DNA of 64,000 nucleotides from Prostheceraeus crozeri (lineage: Eukaryota > Platyhelminthes > Polycladida > Euryleptidae): contig CAJQUW010011083.1 in NCBI GenBank assembly GCA_907163375.1, positions 1 to 64,000 on the forward strand, read 5' to 3'. Below, piece after piece: positions 48,175 through 58,842 of this stretch. Each line of letters begins with the position of its first letter. Position 1 is the stretch's first letter. The position numbers and the translations under genes are program-made. Under the pieces are notes generated by a model. The model was given only the letters and a program-made list of their open reading frames with translations, was not told the DNA's origin and searched no databases.

Positions 48175-49137
48175 GTGGTCGATGAGGTACGTGGTAAAGC
48201 GTCTTACGATGCCTTTCGACATCTGAAGCAATTATATGGTAGTGATGAAGGTGTTCTTAATGCTATTCATGATGAACTTTCCAAGAACTTTAATTATGGT
48301 ACGAATATCGGTCAGCATTCCATCTTCAATGAGCCTTGGAGGTTAAATTCAAGTGTCGCCGGTGTGAGTCAAGCGTTATCCCGTATTTCTTTGAAGAAGT
48401 CTATGGGCAGTGATGGCATCCCAAACCGACTCCTTAAGGATGGCGCTGACTGGATTTCTTTTCCTCTGCATCATATTTATCAAACATCCGTTGATACTAG
48501 AACCTATCCGATGTGTTGGAAACGCGCGGACGTGGTACCAGTTCCGAAGTGTCGTAACCCAGGTGCAAAAGATTTTCGTCTTATTGCGATAACTCCGGTT
48601 GTCAGTAAAATTTTTGAAAGGCTCGTCCTTGATTCTGTGACTTCAGAAATTTCCGGTCTATACGGGCCGTCACAGCACGCATTTCGTAAATTTGGTTCAA
48701 CAACCAGTGCTTTGATAAGCATTCACGATGCTGTCACTTCATATCTTGACATGAACGATACCAGAGCTGTGAGATTGACTTGCCTTGATTTCACGAAAGC
48801 GTTTGACAAATTGGGTCACAATTGTCTATTAAATCACCTGTTGGACAATCATGTTAATCGCGGTTTCCTTCTGTGGTTGAAAAGCTATTTGTGTGACAGA
48901 TCCCAGAGGCTAAAGCTAAATGGTTCCTATGGACCAAGTTTATTTGTACCTTCTGGCATACCCCAGGGTTCTATACTTGGGCCTTCGTTGTTCGCGGCCT
49001 TTATGGGGTCACTCAGTGTTTCGTCCGATGCATCCTTAATTGTCTATGCTGACGATATAACCCTTGTAGAATGTCTGTCTACTGAAAATGATCCTAATAA
49101 TTTGTCTCAAATCTATAATTGCATTTTTGGAGCATGA
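48175..49137 (+). pseudogene. LINE ORF2, reverse transcriptase part
   Basis: Continues the endonuclease frame after the TAG. Motifs: KKSMGSDGIPNRLLKD, FRLIAITPVVSKIFERLV, QHAFRKFGSTTSALI, LTCLDFTKAFDKLGHN (catalytic Asp of motif A), SGIPQGSILGPSLF (motif B) and LIVYADDITLVEC (motif C, the two catalytic Asp). The frame then fails around 49.11-49.14 kb, where coding similarity moves to another frame. All catalytic residues are present, so the damage is limited to one stop and one frameshift. Confidence 0.88.
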
Positions 49138-49720
49138 AATGTCTTTAAATTTGGATAAATCTGTGCAGATGATTTTTCATCGTGGTGAGCCTTTTCCCGC
49201 TGCGTATGATTGCATAAAGTCTGTCGATGCTGTTAAGATCCTAGGTGTTCACTGGACTTGTAATTTAACCTGGAATACGCATTTCAATAAGATTTTGAAA
49301 GTTGCCGCTCAACGCATGTATGTTATAAGAATGCTAAAACCTCTTATTCCCGTGAGACAACTTATCACTGTGTATCATTCCTTAATTACTAGTCTGCTAC
49401 TTTACTGTGCCCCCTTATTTATTTTTGTACCACGTTGTATTGAAGCCAAACTTCAACGATTTCAAAATCGTGCCCATAGAACTATTTGTGGTAAATCATG
49501 TGATTGTGGTAATTTTCCTCTTCTTGTCAATATTAGAAGAACACGTGCTACCAAATTTTTTAACATTTGTGAATTTCATGACGAGCATCCACTGCATCCG
49601 TTGATTCCTCTTCGTTTGCCCCGTACTAATCATTTATGTATCCCTAGTGTGAAGACATCACGTAGACTCCACTCATTCATTCCTTGGATGTGTGTCCTTT
49701 TAAATGAATATTCCAGCTGA
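49088..49720 (+). pseudogene. LINE ORF2, C-terminal part after frameshift
   Basis: Downstream of the break this frame carries MSLNLDKSVQMIFHRG, VKILGVHWTCNLTWNTHFN, YHSLITSLLLYCAPLF and RFQNRAHRTICGK, the usual thumb and C-terminal segments of CR1/Jockey-type ORF2 proteins. It ends in TGA at 49718-49720, followed by ~140 bp of 3' UTR and the TTAC tail. Confidence 0.85.
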
Positions 49721-49891
49721 ATTATTACGTAAATTCCTAGTTTGTGTAGTCAATTCATACATGCATGCATCTTCCAAGATGTGTTATTGATTCAATGACA
49801 GTATTTTTGCTATTATTTTCTGTGTCTCTTTCTGTAATTTTACGATTTTCAATATTTGAATAAACGCTTACTTACTTAATTACTTACTTAA

Positions 49892-50223
49892 GATGGATTG
49901 CCTACGCTTCAGCAATCTTCAGTGTTGACATGATCACAGATGTTTTCAATATATGTCAACACTTTTGATAAGAATGCAGCCACGATTCTATTGCCACTTT
50001 GACATTTGAGGTTAATGAGTCACATACGACGAAATTATCAGTAGTACGTTTGCAGCGTGAATGTTCGACAGAAACTAAAATAACAAGTGCAGAGATGCCG
50101 GAACGAATTTTGGGCAAGGGGGCAAGAATGTTGAAGAAGGGCACATACTGAAATAAATTTTCAATATGAAGTACATGTAGCTCAAACTACTTAAGTCTTC
50201 CACACATACAGACCAAGAGCAAT
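49892..50223. other. Short unannotated stretch
   Basis: Nothing recognised. Confidence 0.5.
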
Positions 50224-51566
50224 AGTGTTCGGCACGAGCAGCTACTCGAGTAGACCTACTCACTTTCAATGTGTTACTCGAGTAGTGATTCCGAGATCTC
50301 GAAACAAAATAATTATGTGAAAGCTTTCACAAGTAATTGCTTTGACAGGAATTCACTAAGCAATAAATTCTCTTCAACTTATTTAATTGTTTTCTTCATG
50401 AAAAAGTAATAATTCTTAGATACAATGTACAGCAAAGCAAGCTATCACTACATGTACAATATCATACCGATCAGAGAATGTGAAAATTTCTATTCGCTAT
50501 TATTCAGATCGGTGATTACCTATTCCGTTTCACTGAAACTTTCAGCATTAGACAAAACGATTGAAAGTACCACACCGTAAAGTGTCACCTCCTAAAAACG
50601 AAGAAACCTGCACCCTAAAGCGCGAGACACTAGAATTTTAGGAGGTTGCGTGAAATAGAATGTTGACATACTAAAAAGAACAATAACCCTAGTGCGCTAG
50701 CCTCCTAAAACAATTTGCTACGTTTTATTAAATTTATTTAACTAAAACAATTTATTAGTTACAAATAGTGTCTTGTTTTATTGTGTGATTTAGGAGGTGC
50801 TGGTTTAGAGTGCACGTGTTTAGATAAAATTATTCTTTAAATCTGCTATCATTAGTTATCTCAATAACTCATGGCAAACAGAAAGACAAAACATGTTAAG
50901 TATTAAGAGAATGATCATATCACTTACGTGGGGAGACTTGGCTGTTGAGAGCTCGTCTACTAAACTTGACAGCATGCAAAATTGAAGCTCGACTTTAATC
51001 GTGAAAAAATTCTGCGTGTGATTTGCATTTGCCGCGCCTTCACACAAACATGCATTGTTCAGTGTCCATAAATATTGTTGATAAACAAGATATTCAATCA
51101 TGCAGTGGTATGTTCCATAAACATTCATGAATGAAGCAATGAAGCTTAGTTGATTTTATCTCACCAGAAAATGAGCATGTATACAGAAGATTGTTCATTA
51201 TTTGTTATACCAGATAAAAACTCTAGTTATCTCAATGAATTATGTTGGACGGTAAATTGCCAAAACAAAATCTATAGTTGACCAATTGGCAATAATTTCA
51301 TAATGACAGCGAGGCAGTGAAGAGGAAAAACTTTTGTAAAAAGTGCGTAAAAGGTTGATAGGCCTTCTATAATCGATCTTACTGGAGAACATGAATTAGT
51401 AGGTCTACGTAAGTTATGTAGTTTAAGAATATGTAATTATGCTTTTTGTAGAGCTGCATCTCAGCTTATAAAATAGTGTATTGAATATTGTATACATTGA
51501 TATTTCATTCTAGTGGGCTACTCGAGTAATACTCTAATAGTGGCCATTCGAGTAATGCCGAACACT
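50224..51566. mobile_element. hAT-like non-autonomous element
   Basis: The left end reads AGTGTTCGGCACGAG. The complemented right end reads AGTGTTCGGCATTACTCG. Palindromic TACTCGAGTA words occur near both ends. AGTGTTCGGC-like ends suggest hAT, but I could not find a clean 8-bp target duplication and there is no transposase. Confidence 0.6.
50571..50815. mobile_element. Small MITE nested in the hAT-like element
   Basis: Imperfect ends CACACCGTAAAGTGTCACCT and, complemented, CACTCTAAACCAGCACCTCC share CACCTCCTAAA. The CCTCCTAAAA word also occurs inside in both orientations (50590, 50636, 50701, 50789). Confidence 0.5.
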
Positions 51567-52529
51567 AATCTGTAGTATGGACGGACATTCCAATCGTTTG
51601 CTAATCTGTTTTTGAATTCCTGCCATCCCTTTCGGAAACGGGAAGCCTTGATTTTCGTCTCTTGTAGAAGGTGAGGCCTCAATTGCAAGCTACGTAAGAA
51701 GATGATTCAGAGAGTTGTAATTCCGAGAAAAACGACTCAGTGCGCACGTAATTCTGTTTTATGGGTGTATAAAGCAGCATGCATCGCCTGGAGGATTTAT
51801 TGTATTATATACAATGCCTATTATACATGTAGACATAAGGCATTCTGACAAGTGATTATAAGCTCTGTTCTATGCTTTTTGTTATTGATGAACAGAATTA
51901 CTAACTATTCATTCTCAAAAATTGCCTATTAACTAAAATTGTCTAAACGGCGGTGATAACGTTCAACCCGTGATCTTTAAGTGTAAGGATCTATGAGTGT
52001 ACATAAGCATGTAATCATGCTTTCGAGTTACTTTGTTGATTGATATGCTATCTTGTCAATTGAAAAAACTTAGAAACACTAGAGACTCTTGGAATCTGCT
52101 GCAATTTTCAATACCAAAATAAGGTAACTAGCTGCCTGTTTATTCAAAATTAATTCGCCATTTCTGAAAAACGTTTGAGCAAAGAAGATAATTCTTTCAT
52201 CAGAAATACTTCAATGAAAAGGAAAGAAGAACACTACTAATCTAAAGTAAAATCTCGAAAACAATTGTAGCATAAGTATACTTTTGATCAAGGTCACCTT
52301 TGTCCCCCTTCGCCCACCGTTCCGGCATCGCTGAATAAGTCGAACATTTAAATGATGAATAGAAGATGGTTGTGAATTCATCAACAGGGATGAATACGAA
52401 GAGGTGCATGACGATAACTGCAATAAAACTCTTTAACGTGCCTTGTAAATGACTCAAAAACTTAATATTGCATGGAATTATAAACTTTGTGAATGTTCAA
52501 CACGAAAATTCATTCCGCTATACTTATTG
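51567..52529. other. No recognisable feature
   Basis: Short antisense open frames only (52211-52457). No motif. Confidence 0.5.
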
Positions 52530-52600
52530 CCGCAGTGGCTAAGTAGTTGTGTTTTGGATTCATCTCATCCGCTTCCACAGGTTTAAAGAGAGACGCTGGT
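52530..52600 (+). promoter_or_regulatory. Second tRNA-like segment, upstream of a LINE remnant
   Basis: GCCGCAGTGGCTAAGTAGTT resembles the 5' part of a Leu/Ser-type tRNA. Box A-like TGGCTAAGTAGT is at 52536-52547 and a weak box B-like GGTTTAAAGAG at 52580-52590. Not an intact tRNA. Confidence 0.4.
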
Positions 52601-52879
52601 GAAGTGATGATTGACAAAGGAAGATTCCCGACAATCTATAGGCCTGCAAAGTAAAGAAGAATAGAAACACTCAAATTGTTGAATCCAAAAAGGATCTTAC
52701 TAAAGCATATTATATATGTATAAAATGACGCATCGCAGTTCTCAACATGATTTTAGATGACTCGAAATTGCGTCTTCCAGCGAAACATCAAGATGCGTGT
52801 TCGATGAATTATTGACAAAGTCACTGACGTCTAGGGACTCTTTAAATATTTTCGGACATTTTAAATAGATATGCAAATG

Positions 52880-53629
52880 AAAGTAAGAATTATTGTCATT
52901 ACTTTGCAATATATTGCAAGATGTCACCTCTGGCATTCCACAGGGCTCAAAACTCGGAACGTTTTTGTGCTGCGTTGCAGCCAGCTCTTATGATTTTGAC
53001 TATTGTGATTGCCGTTTGATTAAATGTGCTAACGATGCTACGCTTTGTCTACTGTTGTATAAGCAATGGTGATGATGATCATATTCATCGCAACCATCGT
53101 GCCCTCATTGATTTCTCAAATTCGATCGAACTGAAATTGAGTTTTGATAAGTGCAAATGTCTTACAGTGACCAAAATGTGTGCGTCTATCGGAGCTGTTG
53201 CTGTCCCCTGTGTTCATTCAGTGAATTCTTTGTGCATCTTGGGTGTTTATTTTAATGATGAAGATACATGGTCACAACACATTGACCAAATTGTAAAGTG
53301 CTTCTAACAGACTTACTGCTTTTCGTATTCTTCGCCCGGTTCTATCAGATGACGATCTTAAGACTGGTTACTTCATTTACATTCGCTCCATCATAGAGTA
53401 TTGTGATCCGGCTTTTGTTGGCTTGTCATCAACAGATCGCCTTCAAAAACGTTTCCATAAAGTTTTATGCGGTTCAAATTGTAATGATGAATGCTTCCCC
53501 GCACTTAGTGATCGTCGAATTGCGTTGTCTTTGACATTTTTGCGAGACATTATGAATTATGAACATATCATGAACGACTCACTTCCCGATTTATCCTCTT
53601 CTAGTCGATCTTTGCTTCGACCGGAGTAA
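52880..53629 (+). pseudogene. LINE reverse transcriptase remnant
   Basis: Begins near LQDVTSGIPQGSKLGTF (motif B) and continues with a degenerate YADD box (CANDATLC). It then runs through 53026-53307, with LKLSFDKCKCLTVTKM and LCILGVYFNDEDTWSQHI, and after a frameshift through 53423-53629. The C-terminal pattern is the same as in the LINE at 45889-49891. Upstream domains are missing. The 3' end carries AAACGCTTAT at ~53723, like the AAACGCTTAC tail of the other LINE, suggesting one family. Confidence 0.82.
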
Positions 53630-53744
53630 TTCTTTGATTTTGTATGTATGTTCTTTTTTTAATTCTGCATGTAAACGATGCCTTCTCGCACTGTGCTGAT
53701 CGATTATCATTCTGTCATGAAGAAACGCTTATATTATTATTGTC

Positions 53745-55654
53745 AATGTTGCTCGATGTTTTAGCAATGCTTCCCAAAAAATGGAAATTGAATAATAAGA
53801 GTTAATAGAAATGCAATCAAGAGATAGAAAGTTGATGGTGTGTGGATTCTTGCCTTTGAATTCAAAACAACAAACGAATATCACAAAGAAACAGTCAGAG
53901 ATGACTTTGTCAGTAAACAATTATTTTATATCTACACTGCCAACCAAAGAGAATCTTTTCTGATGATCCAGTCACTTCAACATTTGCAATGCCACTCAGT
54001 GAATACACAACAAGACGCTCAATCTCTTTCAAAGTTAACTCCCTGGCCATGTGCTGGCTCTGACAATGTTCAAATAGACGTAAAACAGCTCAACGGGCTC
54101 AGAAGCAGCAGAAATGATAGATAGACTTTTGATGAAGTTGATGAGGATGTGAGAATTGAGATTTTCATCATCACAAAGTTTAAAGTTTCAACATTCAAAC
54201 AACAATTAGCTGTTCAGTTATTCAGTGGAATTATCATATCTCAAATCTCATTTTCTGCTGACGTTCTTGTAATTAACAAGCTTTTGTTGACTTTACTGCT
54301 GCGGTTCTGATCGGTTCTGACGCTTACACCGGCGCCAAAGCTTCCAATTGTCATGATCACTGACTTTCCTGTATTTGAGAAATATAGAATGCCATCCATG
54401 TAAAGCAGTCAAATCAGCACCTGCAAAGACGAGAGAAAGTTGTTCATTTCAATATAGAACACTGCAGGGAACACTGAACGGTGAAGTATAATGACAAGTT
54501 CAATGTAATTGTTAAAGCATGGATAGTTCCCTCTGACGATTCCTCATTTTTCAATTCGCTTACTTGTCATGCTTCTCTCATTGGCTGTTCATGATTTCTT
54601 GTCGATTGTCGTCTCATTTAGTCTCCAGAACTGGAATGTTGTTGACATTGAGGTCAATGTTCTCATTGTTCTTAAATCAACGTCCGGATGAAAGTCCATG
54701 TTTCATCACCTGACATTCAATCGAATTCCCGTGCTTAAATTTCAATTGTTTTTGAAGCTATTTGGAATTCATGAGTGCAAAATTATCGACAATTTGATGT
54801 AAAAATGATTCAGCTATCGTCAAAAGTCTGACTGTTTCATCGTTAATGTCTTACATGCAGACAACTGTGCGCAATATTTCATTTCTCGTGTCATTTATTC
54901 TAATGGAAAAATAAATCTGTTGTATTGATCAGCTGCGTTGACGAATGGGCAAAACAGAACATTTATCACATTTTGTAATCTGCCTCATTGCATTGTATCT
55001 TAGTGTGTGTTTTATAAATCTGTATATTGATTTGTATCTATAATAAAGATGAAATTAAAGATCATTTCAAATGGATTATGACTTTTACAATGAAATTCAA
55101 TTGATGTGGTCAGTACAATATTTAAAATGGTCAAATTTGAGAAATATATCTTAAAACCCATAGAGGGCTCTGAAATTCGCACGCAAACTTTCGTTATCAT
55201 AGAAAGTACGAGATTCAAGAATCATTAATTTCTAGTTGAACCGAGTGTGCTCAGAGTCGATTGACAGTTGTGTTGAATATGAAAAATATCAGCAATCACA
55301 AAATCTAAATCGATTATCATTGAAATTAACAGAGTAATTCATTATTCATTTTTTTCATAGTTCGTCCGTACGGGAGGTTAGTCATAATCAGAGTCAACCG
55401 TTTTCCGCGCTGATTTTTTAAAAAATCCGCGTTGTTTTTCCGCGTTAAAATATGAAAATTCCGCGCGGTTAATAAGCCCATATTTTCTTGGCCAAACAAA
55501 AAGAAATTCATGAAACTCGTCATCAAAACAATTTAATTCAACAAATTACATTTTCTTCAAAATGATGATTATGTGATGGTGAAAATCAATTCTTTGGGTG
55601 AGAACAATTGCTCGAAACAACAAAAAAAATGTAAAATAACTCAGTGGCTTACTG
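53745..55654. other. No firm feature
   Basis: AT-rich with short open frames lacking motifs. The minus-strand stretch 55326-55526 might belong to the adjacent hAT remnant but is not conserved enough to claim. Confidence 0.45.
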
Positions 55655-56280
55655 CAGCTTTCAAAAGCCCCTCCAAATTTTCACATGTAAGCGAATGACG
55701 CTTTGATGTCAACACCAACTTGACCAAGTTGAAGCTTCGTTCTTGCAATTGAACGATATAAATCCTATTCAACTTTGGTGCAACCATCCATTTTTAGTTT
55801 ATCCTTCACGCTTGAGAAGTCGCCATCAAATAGTGAAATTTGAGATGGATCGAGTAATCGTATTGATTTTAGAAAATTTAAACCAGGTTGTTTTGTTCCA
55901 AGATATTCATCCAGTTTCGAGGAGGCAGAAAGATGACCTTCTCCACAATCATCCGATTCAGATTCTGATGCAGAAGCATTAAGCTGTATGTCCAGTTCTT
56001 TCAGAATGTTGTAGGCAGAATATATTTTCGCATCGTTGGATTGACAAGCATCTAATACCCCAATGATTTTCTCACATTGTCACATTCTCACATTGTTCTG
56101 CAAGAGCTTTCGTGTCACCTTCTTCCCTTCGTTCTTTTTCGATGAATTTCTGATACAAATGAATAAAGTTGACATGATAGCGAACTGCAGCAAACCAAGT
56201 ATTCCATCTCGCAACGATTGGATTTGGAGGACATGTTGGATTTTCAACGTTACAAGACCTCAGAAAAGACAAAAAACGAT
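55655..56280 (-). pseudogene. hAT-family transposase remnant (C-terminal part)
   Basis: On the minus strand 56222-56150 gives RWNTWFAAVRYHVNF and then IEKERRE, a block common in hAT-like transposases ahead of the dimerisation region. Further on, 55740-55655 gives ERSFNLVKLVLTSKRHSLTC and then ENLEGLL, matching the C-terminal hAT dimerisation signature. Stops and frame changes lie between. The N-terminal catalytic part is absent, apparently because a Penelope-like element is inserted at about 56.22-56.24 kb. Confidence 0.65.
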
Positions 56281-57000
56281 TTCGAATCTGAAGCTCTTTG
56301 GAAAGTCAAGAAAGTTCTGAAGATGGAGCTGATAAGACATGACATATCATTCCTCAGGAAAAGGTCCACCATCATCAATCAAGACATATCCTACGAGTAC
56401 CTCAACATCGTCAGACATCCTATGGAGATGGAAAAGAAGAAAAACATCTTAAACTTAGTAGAAGGAATGGTCAACCACGAGGAAGCAATTATCTACGACC
56501 GACATTACAATAAGTGGTCTTGGTGGACGAAGAAGACTTTTCCTGTACGTAGGAGTTCCTATGTTTTGAAGAACAAGTGCTGGTTTTTCTTTCATTATGA
56601 AGATACTTTGTGGTTCAGTAGGGGTAACTCATCTCCTCAAAACTATGACAATTGCGATAGTAATCGCTTAACTAATCAAGCAAATATTCCGATCCCTAGT
56701 GACATAAATAATTTTTTGAGTAAAGGTCCGAGGTATCGTTTGCCCCATAACATTGATAAAGATTTCGTAAATGATAATGAGATTATGATTGATAGTTTAG
56801 CGTATAAACTGAGATGGTCTCATCACTTCAACAGTAATGATACAAGTAATGACAATAAGCTAAATATACCGTTTGAGAAAAATACGGTTAACTTACCACC
56901 TCGTATGACAGATGAAAAAGAAGACAATTTGAAATTGTTTGAAATTGAAGCTAAACGTACTTTACGCGAAGAGGCTAAAAATATTAGAAACAATACATAA
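56218..57000 (+). pseudogene. Penelope-like protein, N-terminal part
   Basis: Open frame up to TAA at 56998-57000, in the same frame as the reverse transcriptase that follows. The recognisable block NNFLSKGPRYRLPHNIDKDF is typical of the region ahead of the Penelope reverse transcriptase. The earlier part, with NHEEAIIYDRHYNKWSWW, is not recognised. The first ~10 codons probably belong to the antisense hAT remnant, so the true start is likely further in. Confidence 0.75.
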
Positions 57001-58668
57001 TATAAATATTCTAACCGAATTAATCGAAAGACAAATACTTTCCTCAAAAACAATAATTTGGTTATTGTTCCGACTGATAAGTCGAACCGCATAGTCATAA
57101 GTAATGAAAACAGTATAACTGAACGTACCGAAAATTTACTTAAAGATACAAAAACCTATAGTCTTCGTAACAAATCAAAAGCATCATCCATTGAAAATCA
57201 AGCTAACCGATTAGTTCGCGGAAAATGTAGTAAATTACAAAGAATTAATCATGAAAAATTACTGACTTCCGGTAATCATCCGGCCGCTTTTCAAATTAAT
57301 ATAAAAGATCACAAGGAAAAGGTGAATGGATTCTATCCTTTACGCCCAATAGCATCAACAATAAATACCCCTACCCAAAAAGTAGATTGGCTTGCCAGCA
57401 TTCTATTAAATCAATTAGAAAATTTGTACCATCACATTTGGATAGCACCAATGCATTTGATTGAATGTCTTAGAAATAACAACGATAAGTTAAATAACGC
57501 GGATAATTGTGTCTTTATCTCCATAGATGTAATTAATCTGTATCCAAGTATTCCAATTGAAGATGGTGTGAAAGTTGTAGAAGATTTCGCGAGACAATAC
57601 TGGAGTAGCATTGATAATTATGGATTAAATGTTGAGGATTTGATCGATTTTCTTAAATTTATAGCTTACAACTATGAAATAACGTATAACCAAAAAACAT
57701 ATTTACAAATAAAAGGTTGTCCTATGGGAACACATTTTTCCCCGCCGTTTTCCATAATTTATATGAACAACATAGAGAATAAAGCGCTCGATATATTAAA
57801 AACAAAACATAGCATTGTCCCAGCCATCTTTAAAAGATACATTGATGATATCATCATGGGACCATTTCCGAAAAATAAAGATACGATGAAGATAATCCTC
57901 GATACTTTTAACTCTGTAAACAGTGATATTCAATTCACTTCAGAAACCCCCGATACCGATTATCTTGATTTTCTGGACATTAGTATATCCGTTAAAAACA
58001 AACTGAGATACAAATGGTACAGCAAGCCGTGCCATTCAGGCATTAGCTTAAGAAAAGACAGTTGGCTCCCCAACTATGTAAAAGATAATTTTGTTAGTAA
58101 TAGTTTTCGGTATGTTGAAGACAGATGTTCTGATACATTTGATACGTTCAAAGCGCAACAAATTATGAAAAATAGGCTAGAAAGTAATGGGATCCATGTT
58201 GATAATGTGGATAGTTATAAAAATGATAAAATTAACGCAAGTAATAACGGAAGAAATAACGACGTTAATCTCTCCCTTGACTACGTGGGTGAAAGTTTTT
58301 TAAGAAAAATCAATAAAGTAAAAAATAAGTATAGTATACCTGTACGCATCACATCAAAACCTGGTAAAAAATTAGCAACAGCATTTAAAAGAAAATCTAA
58401 TAATGAGTGTACTTGCAATATTTGCTTGACAATCGGCCCAAAATTTAACTGTAAGCATAAATATGTAGTTTATGAATTCTCTTGCAATCGCTGCCAGAAG
58501 AAGTACATAGGTCAAACATGTCGACCTTTCAGAACTAGATTCAACGAACACCAACGTAGTTTAAAGAATCGAGATACAAAAAGTGCATTAACTGAACATA
58601 ACATAAACATCATAACATTGATGATTTTAGTTTATTTTGGACAAGCAAAACTCGGCGATTACTACTAG
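57001..58668 (+). pseudogene. Penelope-like reverse transcriptase with GIY-YIG endonuclease
   Basis: Open from the TAA to 58668. Motifs: LVIVPTDKSNRIVI (N-terminal block), YPLRPIASTINTPTQKVDWL, FISIDVINLYPSIPIED (motif A Asp), GCPMGTHFSPPFSIIYM (motif B) and FKRYIDDIIMGP (motif C, two catalytic Asp). Then DYLDFLDISISV and a thumb region. A cysteine-rich linker (CTCNICL) leads into YEFSCNRCQKKYIGQTCRPF and RFNEHQRSL, the GIY-YIG nuclease with its zinc-binding cysteines. From about 58600 the expected C-terminal DFS block is in another frame (DDFSLFWTSKTR), so the last ~30 residues are frameshifted. Penelope enzymes are related to telomerase reverse transcriptase. Confidence 0.9.
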
Positions 58669-58810
58669 GATGGCTGAATCACGTAACATTGCATCGAAAA
58701 TGCCGCTATTGAACAGTAGACATCATGAGCTGACATGATGAGTTGCACTGACTGGTCTACTGATTTGTTGTATATAAACCTACCTTTTAACACTTGTGTC
58801 ATATAATAAG

Positions 58811-58842
58811 CCCTTGAGACTGTCGGATTGACGAAACGCGTC
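58811..58842 (+). ncRNA. Hammerhead-like motif 3' of the Penelope-like element
   Basis: Reads GTC (58822-58824), GGATT loop, GAC (58830-58832), GAAAC, then GCGTC (58838-58842). This matches stem II, the GAAA core and the GCGTC cleavage context of the minimal hammerheads reported from Penelope-like elements. The CTGATGA box is poorly preserved (CTTGAGA), so activity is doubtful. Confidence 0.45.

Larger units (their letters stand above)
45889..49891 (+). mobile_element. Nearly complete two-ORF LINE (CR1/Jockey-type)
   Basis: About 4 kb: a 5' region starting near GTCGGTCGGTCG, a tRNA-like segment, ORF1, ORF2 (endonuclease then reverse transcriptase) and a 3' tail of TTAC repeats (AAACGCTTACTTACTTAATT). 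ORF2 has one in-frame TAG at 48172-48174 and a frameshift near 49.11-49.14 kb; otherwise it is well preserved. The 5' boundary is a guess from the start of the unusual repeat. Confidence 0.82.
56218..58842 (+). mobile_element. Nearly intact Penelope-like element
   Basis: A full-length reverse transcriptase plus GIY-YIG endonuclease in one frame with a single in-frame TAA (56998-57000), a frameshift only at the extreme C-terminus, and a downstream hammerhead-like motif. The 5' end abuts the antisense hAT remnant. No flanking inverted repeat was found. Confidence 0.85.
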
